From the NCBI RefSeq assembly GCF_001045465.1, contig NZ_LFND01000001.1, positions 868,001 to 932,000 on the forward strand: DNA of 64,000 nt, read 5' to 3'. The stretch's first letter is position 1; each line of letters begins with the position of its first letter. Below, in pieces: positions 1 to 7,566 of this stretch. This stretch comes from Chryseobacterium angstadtii. Its GTDB lineage: Bacteria; Bacteroidota; Bacteroidia; Flavobacteriales; Weeksellaceae. A program made the translations under genes and the position numbers. The notes beneath the pieces were generated by a model, which was given only the letters and a program-made list of their open reading frames with translations, made no database searches and was not told the DNA's origin.

Positions 1-2
1 AA

Positions 3-212
3 ATAGTCGCATTTGCCAGCCTGCTGATTAATGAAAAAGGAGAAATCACTTTTAAAATCTACAGCAAAAATAGTTTTGCTGAGACTGAAAATAGAGACTT
101 CAGCCTTTATGCTGAACGTTATTTTAAAAAGAATAATACGCCGAACTTCCGGAATGCAGAGCAGCTGAAAAGCAGCATCAACAGAATGGTCAGCTGGCTG
201 AATATAGGATAA
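3..212 (+). CDS. C-terminal end of an unidentified protein (partial)
   Basis: An open frame enters from the left edge and ends at TAA 210-212, giving about 69 residues that finish in SWLNIG. The visible part is mixed alpha/beta, with charged residues and no transmembrane segment. I do not recognise a family. The frame has normal codon use for this window and is followed after 41 bp by the MocR-type regulator on the same strand, so it is probably the real end of an upstream gene. The function is unknown. Confidence 0.5.
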   Translation: MVAFASLLINEKGEITFKIYSKNSFAETENRDFSLYAERYFKKNNTPNFRNAEQLKSSINRMVSWLNIG

Positions 213-253
213 AGCAGTCATAAAGTTGTACATTTACTTAAAACCACAATTGT

Positions 254-1669
254 ATGTCCAAAGACGTTCTGTATCTTAAAATAGCAAAATCTGTCACAGA
301 GCAAATCAAGAGTGATACGCTGCAGTTTGGAGACCGGCTTCCTTCGCTGAGAAGTGCTCAGAAACTTTATAATGTAAGCCTCAATACGGTGAAGCAGGCC
401 TATATGGAGCTGGAAAGCCGCTCTTTGGTGGAAAGCCGCCCCAAATATGGATATTTTGTAAGCCAGACTTCTCAGAGAAAGCTGGCTTTGCCTTCTGTAG
501 CTCCCATCCAGGTTACCGGAAAAAAGAATACTCCGGAAGACCTTATTGGTAAAGTGTTCGGGACGATAGATGGAACAGATGTCACCCAGTTTGCCCTGGG
601 AATTCCCGGAAAAAATTTTCTTCCTTTAGCCAAGCTGAAGAAATCGATGATTAATGTAATCAAAAGAAAAAACGACAGCGGAACAGACTATGAACCGGTG
701 CAGGGAAACGAAAGCCTTCGCCGGGAAGTAGCCAAATGGACCATGGTGATGGAAGGAAAAATTTCGGAAGATGATCTCGTAATTACCTCCGGAGCTATGA
801 ATGCCGTTTATACCTGCCTGATGGCTGTTACTAAGCCCGGAGATGCTGTTGCCGTGGAAAGTCCAGTTTATTTTGGAGTTCTTCAGGCGATTCAGCAGCT
901 GGGTCTTAAAGTAGTGGAAATTCCTACACATCCTATTTATGGGATAGATCTGGATGAATTGAAAAAAGCACTTCCTACGCTGGCAGCCTGCTGTTTTGTA
1001 ACGAATTTCAATAATCCGCTGGGCTTTCAGATGCCGGATGAAAACAAAAGGGCACTTGTAAAACTGATCACGGAATACAATGTTCCCCTGATTGAAGATG
1101 ATATCTACGGCAACCTTTATTTTGGTGCAGAAAGGCCCAAACCGTGTAAGTTTTATGATGAAGCAGGTCTTGTCATGTGGATAGGATCTGTCTCAAAAGC
1201 GCTGGCTCCCGGTTATCGTGTGGGGTGGGTAGCTCCCGGAAAGTTTAAAGAGAAAGTAATCCGTCAGAAACTGATACAGACCGTCTGCAGTCCGTCCCTT
1301 TATTCCGATGTGATAGCAGATTTTCTTGAACATGGCCGCTACGATCATCACCTGCGGACATTCAGACATAAGCTGTATGCCAATTATCTTCAGATTCAGA
1401 AATCTGTGACGCAATATTTTCCGGATAATACCAAAATCTCTGAACCTAAAGGAGGCTTTATGCTTTGGCTGGAGCTGGACAAAAGAATCTGTACCGAAGA
1501 CCTGTATGATGAAGCCTTCAGCCAGAAGATTACTTTTGCACCGGGAAGGATGTTCTCACAATACAACCAATACCAGAACTGTATGCGTCTGAATTATGCG
1601 CTGGAATGGACAGATAGGGTAGAAAGTGATCTGGAAAAACTGGCCAATATGATAAAAAAAAGAATTTAA
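254..1669 (+). CDS. MocR-type GntR/aminotransferase transcriptional regulator
   Basis: This 471-aa protein fuses an N-terminal GntR winged helix (residues about 5-72, with RLPSLRSAQKLYNVSLNTVKQAY as the recognition region) to a class I aminotransferase fold (about 110-470). The PLP-binding lysine is K315 in SVSKALAPG, and N253 to P255 (NNPLG) and the D282-D283 IYG region match cofactor-contacting motifs. The length is usual for MocR/PdxR-like regulators, which sense PLP or an amino acid adduct. The GNAT gene starts 16 bp downstream and is probably cotranscribed. The effector and target genes cannot be told from the sequence. Confidence 0.93.
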   Translation: MSKDVLYLKIAKSVTEQIKSDTLQFGDRLPSLRSAQKLYNVSLNTVKQAYMELESRSLVESRPKYGYFVSQTSQRKLALPSVAPIQVTGKKNTPEDLIGKVFGTIDGTDVTQFALGIPGKNFLPLAKLKKSMINVIKRKNDSGTDYEPVQGNESLRREVAKWTMVMEGKISEDDLVITSGAMNAVYTCLMAVTKPGDAVAVESPVYFGVLQAIQQLGLKVVEIPTHPIYGIDLDELKKALPTLAACCFVTNFNNPLGFQMPDENKRALVKLITEYNVPLIEDDIYGNLYFGAERPKPCKFYDEAGLVMWIGSVSKALAPGYRVGWVAPGKFKEKVIRQKLIQTVCSPSLYSDVIADFLEHGRYDHHLRTFRHKLYANYLQIQKSVTQYFPDNTKISEPKGGFMLWLELDKRICTEDLYDEAFSQKITFAPGRMFSQYNQYQNCMRLNYALEWTDRVESDLEKLANMIKKRI

Positions 1670-1685
1670 AATAAACCCTAAAACA

Positions 1686-2171
1686 ATGGATGAAAGTAAT
1701 AATGAAGTAAAAATCGTTGACTACGAACCTCAATACAAGCAAGCCTTCAAAGCACTGAATGAGGAGTGGATCAGAACATTTTTCACCATGGAGGCAAGTG
1801 ATTATAAACTGCTGGATAATCCGGAAGAAGAGATCATCAATAAAGGTGGGCACATTGTTTTTGCACTGCTCAATAATGAACCTGTCGGAACCTGTGCACT
1901 GGTGAAAATGAAGGATGAGCCGCTGGCTTTTGAGCTGTCAAAAATGGCGGTAAGCCCGAAAGCACAGGGAAAGAAAATTGGCTATCTTGTAGGACAGGCG
2001 TTGGTGGATAAAGCCCGTGAACTGAAAGCAGAAAGCATCTTCCTTGAAACCAATTCGGTTTTGGTACCGGCCATCAAACTCTATGAAAAGCTAGGCTTCG
2101 AGCATCTGCCGCTTTCAGGCTCTGCTTATGAGCGTTGCGACACTCAAATGTTATTGAAAATCAATGTTTAA
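1686..2171 (+). CDS. GNAT family N-acetyltransferase
   Basis: This 161-aa protein has the GNAT fold. The acetyl-CoA pyrophosphate loop is at SPKAQGKKIGYLVGQAL (about residues 90-106), after the beta4 strand ELSKMAV. The C-terminal LYEKLGFEHL is the typical beta6-alpha4 ending. It acetylates an amine on an unknown small molecule or protein. It lies 16 bp behind the MocR-type regulator and ends just before a strong hairpin, so the two probably form a short operon. The substrate is not predictable. Confidence 0.9.
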   Translation: MDESNNEVKIVDYEPQYKQAFKALNEEWIRTFFTMEASDYKLLDNPEEEIINKGGHIVFALLNNEPVGTCALVKMKDEPLAFELSKMAVSPKAQGKKIGYLVGQALVDKARELKAESIFLETNSVLVPAIKLYEKLGFEHLPLSGSAYERCDTQMLLKINV

Positions 2172-2180
2172 ACAAAAAAA

Positions 2181-2220
2181 GATATTAGAACGAGGATATC
2201 TCTATCCAAGTTCTAATATC
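2181..2220. terminator. Bidirectional terminator hairpin
   Basis: An 11-bp perfect inverted repeat, GATATTAGAAC (2181-2191) and GTTCTAATATC (2210-2220), has an 18-nt loop. It is preceded by an A run and followed by an AT-rich stretch. It lies between the convergent GNAT and phosphodiesterase genes, so it can end transcripts from both sides. Confidence 0.75.
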
Positions 2221-2247
2221 AAAAATTAAATCTAAATCTGTACGTTT

Positions 2248-4101
2248 TTATTTCTTAATGAAAGTTTTGGTCAGAGACTTTTTGTTTCCTGTAATCTTCA
2301 TAAAATAAGTCCCCGATGGAAGCCCTTGAAGGCTTATCTTTTCCTCGAAAAATCCGTTTTGGGATTTCAATTGTTTTACAGAAAGAATACTTCCTTTCAT
2401 ATCAATAACTTCGGCTGTAACGGCTCTGTCTTCAGTGGCATAGTGAATATGAATGCTTTCGGAAGCAGGGTTTGGATATACTTTAAAATCTTCAGCAATT
2501 TCTTTGGATTCTTTAACGGCCAAAGCTCCGTTTGAGCAGGCAGGCACCCGATTGGTCCCGTCTATTCCCCACGCAGCCTGAACCGGAATACAAAGCCAGT
2601 TAAAAACAGTAGGAAGATGGTCTGTTTCTCTCGTGGTTGATGTATAATTATTGATCTTAAAATTATGTACAGTTCCTGCTGCATAAGCCGGAGAACCGGT
2701 TACAGCGAGATGATTGGCATTCGGGCTTGAATCGGTCACTGTATTTCCGGAAGTTCCGTTGCATTTCCAGTCTGCCACTAATTGAGAATAGTAAGGATGG
2801 GATGAGGTGATATCCTGATTGGCCCAGTTCACAATGACATCATTCGGAAGAGCAGATTTCCATATTCTGATATCTTTATACGAAGCGGCAAGATTTTGTC
2901 CGTACACATTCGTTCCATCCTGATTGATGGTAAACGGAAGCCCGGAATCAATATTTCCGATGGTATTCATTTTCGCAAAAGTAACAGGAACTCCGTCTTC
3001 ATACATCGTAACAAGTCCGTCCCTGTCAAAGCTTACGGCAATATGCTTCCATTTTCCCGTTTCTACTTTTCCGCCCACAAGATCTATTCTTTTACTGCCG
3101 TCCCCGATATTCATCTTAAAGGTCTGTCCGGAATACCCTGAAATGACAAAACCTTTATTCAAACCGCTTGCCCAGTTTTTATTGCTGATCATCACCGGAT
3201 CACTGCTATAAGAAGCATTAGGTTTTACCCAGAATTCAATAGTAAAATCCTGGCTGGTTCCAAAGTTGAAAGGAGTCTGGCTCGTCGGTTTTGCATAGGT
3301 TCCCGCCGGAAAACTAAGCTGATTGAAGGTTTTGGAAGACTCAAGAACTGTTTTACTAATCTGCTGAGGAGTGAAACCGGGATTAGAGTATACGGTAAAA
3401 ATATTACGCTCTGAAAGATTTCCTCCTCCATGAGAACTTTCTATGGCTCCATGATCCGTCGTTAAAACAACCATCCAGTTTTCATTATTGTAGGTAGCTC
3501 TGTTTTTCATGGCATTCACAATTTCTCCGATATAGCTGTCTGTGGTCTGAATAGAAGAAACATACTGTGGAACTGCAGATGAGAAGCCATAAGAATGTCC
3601 GGCGTGATCTACATCGTCAAAATCTACAAAAAGAATATCAGGATTATCATTTTGAAGAGCGTTCACGGCTGCATTTTTAACCGCAAGATCACTTCCCAGA
3701 TTACTTTTTACATCGGCATTCTGGATAATTTTATCGTTAATGGGTGCCCAGTTGACTAGCGACATGGTTCTTAAAGCCGGATTGTAAGTTTCAGCCCGAG
3801 TCAGAAAATCCGGGTAATTCACATAATTCGGACTGGTGAAGCTATTATCCTGAACATTGTGTTTGGTATGCCAGACTCCTGTCAGCATGGTGCTCCATCC
3901 GTTTCCGCTCCAGGTCGTAGCGGCACATAAGCCATCCAGAGAATAGATGGATTGGTTGATCAGGCTCTGGATATTCGGAATGCTGCTGGACATCATCACG
4001 TCCGCACGGCATCCGTCAATACCGATAAAAAGAACTTTTTTGGTTTGTGCTCCAAGAAAGCAGCTTATAACCACTGCCGTTGAGAAGAGTTTTGTTTTCA
4101 T
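2248..4101 (-). CDS. Secreted type I phosphodiesterase/alkaline phosphatase-superfamily protein with LamG domain and T9SS tail
   Basis: The 617-aa protein starts with a signal peptide (MKTKLFSTAVVISCFLGAQ). An alkaline-phosphatase-superfamily nucleotide pyrophosphatase/phosphodiesterase domain follows (about 22-280). Likely metal ligands are D29 (GIDG), D165 and H169 (DHAGH), D216-H217 (TTDHG) and H224. S65 in WSGNGWSTMLTG aligns with the NPP nucleophile. A LamG-like domain follows (about 285-440), then a type A T9SS sorting domain (about 540-617: VYPNPASESI, LPSGTYFMKI). It should be exported and attached or released by T9SS. Two copies of the locus palindrome lie upstream, which suggests it belongs to the phosphonate regulon. 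The substrate, a phosphodiester or phosphonoester, is inferred only. Confidence 0.88.
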   Translation of the reverse strand: MKTKLFSTAVVISCFLGAQTKKVLFIGIDGCRADVMMSSSIPNIQSLINQSIYSLDGLCAATTWSGNGWSTMLTGVWHTKHNVQDNSFTSPNYVNYPDFLTRAETYNPALRTMSLVNWAPINDKIIQNADVKSNLGSDLAVKNAAVNALQNDNPDILFVDFDDVDHAGHSYGFSSAVPQYVSSIQTTDSYIGEIVNAMKNRATYNNENWMVVLTTDHGAIESSHGGGNLSERNIFTVYSNPGFTPQQISKTVLESSKTFNQLSFPAGTYAKPTSQTPFNFGTSQDFTIEFWVKPNASYSSDPVMISNKNWASGLNKGFVISGYSGQTFKMNIGDGSKRIDLVGGKVETGKWKHIAVSFDRDGLVTMYEDGVPVTFAKMNTIGNIDSGLPFTINQDGTNVYGQNLAASYKDIRIWKSALPNDVIVNWANQDITSSHPYYSQLVADWKCNGTSGNTVTDSSPNANHLAVTGSPAYAAGTVHNFKINNYTSTTRETDHLPTVFNWLCIPVQAAWGIDGTNRVPACSNGALAVKESKEIAEDFKVYPNPASESIHIHYATEDRAVTAEVIDMKGSILSVKQLKSQNGFFEEKISLQGLPSGTYFMKITGNKKSLTKTFIKK

Positions 4102-4127
4102 GGGGATAAAGGTTTTAAAAAAGAAAT

Positions 4128-4184
4128 GTTTACAAATAGTAATTTTATTTTAACTTCTGTAAAATTAATTTACTATTTGTAAAC
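4128..4184. promoter_or_regulatory. Paired operator-like palindromes upstream of the phosphodiesterase
   Basis: Two inverted copies of the same site are present. GTTTACAAATAGTAA (4128-4142) and its exact reverse complement TTACTATTTGTAAAC (4170-4184) have centres about 40 bp apart, near four helical turns. Each half is itself a TTTAC-N5-GTAA(A) palindrome. The same site occurs at 10673-10697 before the TonB receptor operon. The XRE-cupin regulator at 10752-11321 is the obvious candidate ligand (inference). Confidence 0.6.
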
Positions 4185-4245
4185 AAATGTGAATTTTAGG
4201 TTAATTAATTGATAATTAAGTGTTTGTGGGGTTAAAACGCAAACA

Positions 4246-4309
4246 GCACAAATATCTTCACGAATTTCCACGAATCATAAAGTGGTGTTATTTGTGAAGG
4301 TATTTGTGC
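4246..4309. terminator. Long hairpin behind the phosphonatase operon
   Basis: Arms 4246-4265 and 4290-4309 pair over 20 positions (18 Watson-Crick, 2 G-U), with an inner CCAC/GTGG pair in the loop. The remaining 4102-4415 spacer also holds the paired palindromes. No T run follows directly on either strand. It may therefore be an extragenic repeat hairpin (the text resembles repeated ACGAATTTCCACGAAT elements of flavobacteria) acting as a transcript end for the operon that stops at 4416. Confidence 0.45.
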
Positions 4310-4415
4310 CATTAGTGTTTCATTGGTTTTTAAATCCAATCCAGCTTAACTTCTTAATGTTTAAAAAAGTAAAACAATGAGGCTGAAAAAAGTAAGTATG
4401 ATTTGAAAGAAGAGT

Positions 4416-5084
4416 TTAAATTAAATCTTCAGCCTCAGAAATTGTATTTAAAATATAATCGGGGGCGGCTTTTTCAAGCTCGGTTCTGCTTTGTGCTCCG
4501 GAAAGAACAGCCACCGTCATGCCGCAGCCTGCATTTTTACCTTCCTCAATGTCTATCACAGAATCTCCGGCTTTTAATACTTTCCCCGGTTCCTGGATAT
4601 TGAATTTTTTCATAGCAAGATGGATCATTTCCGGACTTGGCCTGCTCTCCGAAACATCATCAGCCGTGATCAAAGCATCGAAGTGTACATTTTCTTTCCA
4701 TTGAAGTTTGTCCAAAAGCTGGTGGGCAATTTCTGAAGTATATCCCGTATTAAGAACCACCTTTTTATTTTTAGCCTTCATTTTTAACAGGAAATCCTCA
4801 GTCCCGTTGATGGGCTTCACTTCCAGTTTCTGATAAGCTTCTTTCAGCTGATCCGAGAAGTTTTCAAAAATAGCGGGAGCATCGTCTTCATTCCCTTTAA
4901 TTTCCCTCAGTAAACTTGTAATCGCTTCCAGTTTTTCCATTCCGGCACAGCTTGATAATACTTTGTCTAAAGTCACCTCATATCCGTAATCATTTACGGC
5001 ATCCGTCAGGGTTTTATACACTACATTGTCTTCGTTAATGGTTGTTCCGGCCATATCCAGAACCAATAATTCTATATTTTTCAT
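4416..5084 (-). CDS. Phosphonatase-like HAD hydrolase (TIGR03351-type)
   Basis: The 222-aa protein is a HAD-superfamily hydrolase with the phosphonatase signature DMAGTT. D10 is the nucleophile, and alanine A12 replaces the usual second aspartate, as in PhnX. K51 in AGMEK is placed like the Schiff-base lysine of phosphonoacetaldehyde hydrolase. Motif II is LNTGYTS, motif III R/K in SRPSPEM, and motif IV KAGDSVID. It should cleave a C-P bond in a phosphonoaldehyde-like substrate. It starts 6 bp after the FAD oxidoreductase stop. TIGR03351 proteins are known to occur beside TIGR03364 oxidoreductases. The exact substrate is unknown. Confidence 0.87.
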   Translation of the reverse strand: MKNIELLVLDMAGTTINEDNVVYKTLTDAVNDYGYEVTLDKVLSSCAGMEKLEAITSLLREIKGNEDDAPAIFENFSDQLKEAYQKLEVKPINGTEDFLLKMKAKNKKVVLNTGYTSEIAHQLLDKLQWKENVHFDALITADDVSESRPSPEMIHLAMKKFNIQEPGKVLKAGDSVIDIEEGKNAGCGMTVAVLSGAQSRTELEKAAPDYILNTISEAEDLI

Positions 5085-5090
5085 TGAAAT

Positions 5091-6245
5091 TTATGCGTAA
5101 ATTTTGTCTATATTAAATTTTGAAAAGCCTCCGCTTCCCGTCATTCCCTTTCCTCCTATACCGGTTACAATGTGGATATTCTGTGAAGGGCTGTGTTCAA
5201 AAATATCTTTTGTTTTGCATTGAGAATATACCCCGAACCATCTTCTCTGGATTTCATAAGTAGGCAGATCAATGATCTTTTTAGCTTCATGAATCATAAA
5301 TTCATCAATTTCCATATTCAGATCATAGCCCAGATCGTCTGCATGTTTGGCGTCTGCATATTCATGAGAATCTCCTAAAATAATAGAGCCGTCCAAAGCC
5401 TGCTTGAATAAAATATGTATTCCGAACTTCTTTTCGAATGACTTTGGATCTTCTAACGATTTGATTTTCTGGAAAGAAGCACATTCACTGAACGATTCAT
5501 ATCTTCTGATGGAAAGTCCGGTCAGGATATTTCCCGGAAGCGAATAGATGCCCTGGGGTTTTGTCTGAAGCATCTGAAGCTTGCTTACTTCTAAGTCGCT
5601 TTCATTGAATATATTAGGGTAAAGTGTTTTAAACTCGTGCCCGCCGCAGATGATTATTTTTGAGGCAGTGAATTCATTTCCATCAGTAGCGATAGCCGTA
5701 CAATGAGTTCCGTTTTCTCCTGTTTCCGTAATCGTGGTGTTATAGAAAATCTGAAGTCCCATTTTTTCCTGCAGAAGCTTATGAAGTTTAACGATCATGT
5801 CTGCGGAATCTACCGAGAGTTCCTGCGGGAAAAACAAACCTCCCTTACAGTAATCTGAACGAAGTCCGTCAAATTTCTTGATGCAGTCGTTTTTAGATAA
5901 CAAAACAGATTCATAGCCGTTATTCCTGTTGATTTCATACAGCTCTTCAATAAGCTGAATTTCTTCGTCATTGGACGCGATATACACGGATCCGTTTTTT
6001 CTTATGGTAAGATCTGCCTGAGCATGAAGTTCGTTATAGATGTCCAGACTTTCCCTTCCGAAATTTTGCCACTTGAGATCCATGCCGGAGGGAACTACCT
6101 GTCCGAAATTTCTTACGGTAGCCCCTTGAGGAACAGAATTTCTTTCCAGTATAGCGACCCGGAGATTTTTCTTCAGAGCATGGTAGGCATGGAATGTTCC
6201 CAAAATACCTCCTCCTACAACGAGTAAATCAAATTTTGCTGTCAT
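5091..6245 (-). CDS. FAD-dependent oxidoreductase of the phosphonate-associated TIGR03364 type
   Basis: The 384-aa protein belongs to the DAO (D-amino acid oxidase) fold. An N-terminal FAD Rossmann motif (VVGGGILG, residues 8-15, with E34 as likely ribose ligand) is followed by RNFGQV and a C-terminal VTGIGGKGMTGSGG FAD segment. TIGR03364 proteins are proposed to deaminate or demethylate aminophosphonates related to 2-aminoethylphosphonate, making the aldehyde used by the neighbouring hydrolase. The gene sits 13 bp after the DUF5690 permease and 6 bp before the hydrolase, in one operon. It acts in the cytoplasm. Family placement is confident; the substrate is inferred from neighbours. Confidence 0.87.
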   Translation of the reverse strand: MTAKFDLLVVGGGILGTFHAYHALKKNLRVAILERNSVPQGATVRNFGQVVPSGMDLKWQNFGRESLDIYNELHAQADLTIRKNGSVYIASNDEEIQLIEELYEINRNNGYESVLLSKNDCIKKFDGLRSDYCKGGLFFPQELSVDSADMIVKLHKLLQEKMGLQIFYNTTITETGENGTHCTAIATDGNEFTASKIIICGGHEFKTLYPNIFNESDLEVSKLQMLQTKPQGIYSLPGNILTGLSIRRYESFSECASFQKIKSLEDPKSFEKKFGIHILFKQALDGSIILGDSHEYADAKHADDLGYDLNMEIDEFMIHEAKKIIDLPTYEIQRRWFGVYSQCKTKDIFEHSPSQNIHIVTGIGGKGMTGSGGFSKFNIDKIYA

Positions 6246-6258
6246 TTTTTTACTTTAT

Positions 6259-7557
6259 TTATAAAATTTTCGACGTATCGAAATTGATGAATTGATTAGA
6301 ATTTGATTTCGGTTTTGCCTTTTTTCTGAATGCCAGAAAAGCAATGACCGAAAGGATAAAAACAGCGGCCGTAATAATATAATTCAGATGAATATAAAAA
6401 TTGAGCCACGAAGTCTGTGCAGAACCGAAGTTTTTGTACAGAAGGATCAGAACACTTCCCAGATAACCGAAAGAATCTACGGTATAAATCAGGAAACCTA
6501 CATTGCCTTTAATGTCAAAAGCAGCAATCATCCGGTCAAAGTAAATTCCGTTGAAGGGAATATAACAGATATACATTCCGAAACCTGAAATCACCATCCA
6601 CATAAAGGGAGAAAGTGAGGCATTCTGAAATAAATAGGTAGAGAATCCCACCGTCAGAATTCCTGCAAAAAGGATGTAATGATAATAGTCGAAAGCTTTT
6701 TTATTGTTTTTAACCTTCACCATAAATCCTAAAATCAGGAGAACCATTATTGCAATGGGAATTTCCGTCAGTGTAAAAACAGAACTGTCAAACTTGAAAT
6801 GCAGGCCGTCCCAGATCTCGCGGTTGAAATTATCCCTGAAATCTCTTAAAACAGTCAAACAGACATACAGAAAAATAATGCAGACCACAGGAACAAAAAA
6901 CCGACGGATCAGCTCCTTTCTTTCTGCTCTGTTCAAAGGCTCTCTTTTATTTTTAAGCTGAATATCTTCTTCTGTAGGTTGAGGAATCCTTTCCAGCAGA
7001 AAAGCGAAAATAACCAAAGGAATAATGAATATCAATCCGGTGCAGAAAGGCATCCAGAATTCTGAAACCGGAAACGTATCCATGATAAACTTTCCGGCAG
7101 ATTTTGTAAAACCTGAAGAAACGACGAAGCTTGAGCATAAAAACAGCCCGATAATTTCCGTGGTTCTTCTTCCTTCAATATAAGAAAATACAATTCCCCA
7201 GATCATGCCCAGCGGAATTCCGTTGATGAACATGAAAACGATATTATAAGGAGCCGGAACTGCTGCAAATCCCAATAAAGCAAGCTCTGCCACACCAATA
7301 AACATCAACAGATAAACAATTCTCTTTTCCGGTTTCAGCTCAGAAATAAATTTGATACCGATAAATTTTGAAATAAAATATCCAACGGCCTGAGCAATAA
7401 TAATCAGAATTTTATAATCTACTCCAAAGTAGGAAAGCCCTTCAAAAGAAGCTACAGTAAAAGGTTTTCTGAAGCCATACATGCAGAAGTAAACACCGAA
7501 AGCGGCAAAAGCTGCCTTCAGTGTTACTAATGTTTTTTTATTGATACTTTGAGCCAT
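6259..7557 (-). CDS. DUF5690 MFS-like permease
   Basis: The 432-aa inner-membrane protein has about 12 hydrophobic segments and a charged central loop (about 195-215, PTEEDIQLKNKREPLNRAE), as in major facilitator proteins. YGFRKPFTVASFEG near residue 28 resembles the start of organophosphate antiporters of the GlpT/UhpT type and is typical of DUF5690. The position between the TonB receptor (10 bp after its stop) and the catabolic enzymes suggests import of an aminophosphonate from periplasm to cytoplasm. The direction and substrate are inferred. Confidence 0.82.
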   Translation of the reverse strand: MAQSINKKTLVTLKAAFAAFGVYFCMYGFRKPFTVASFEGLSYFGVDYKILIIIAQAVGYFISKFIGIKFISELKPEKRIVYLLMFIGVAELALLGFAAVPAPYNIVFMFINGIPLGMIWGIVFSYIEGRRTTEIIGLFLCSSFVVSSGFTKSAGKFIMDTFPVSEFWMPFCTGLIFIIPLVIFAFLLERIPQPTEEDIQLKNKREPLNRAERKELIRRFFVPVVCIIFLYVCLTVLRDFRDNFNREIWDGLHFKFDSSVFTLTEIPIAIMVLLILGFMVKVKNNKKAFDYYHYILFAGILTVGFSTYLFQNASLSPFMWMVISGFGMYICYIPFNGIYFDRMIAAFDIKGNVGFLIYTVDSFGYLGSVLILLYKNFGSAQTSWLNFYIHLNYIITAAVFILSVIAFLAFRKKAKPKSNSNQFINFDTSKIL

Positions 7558-7566
7558 TATGCAGGT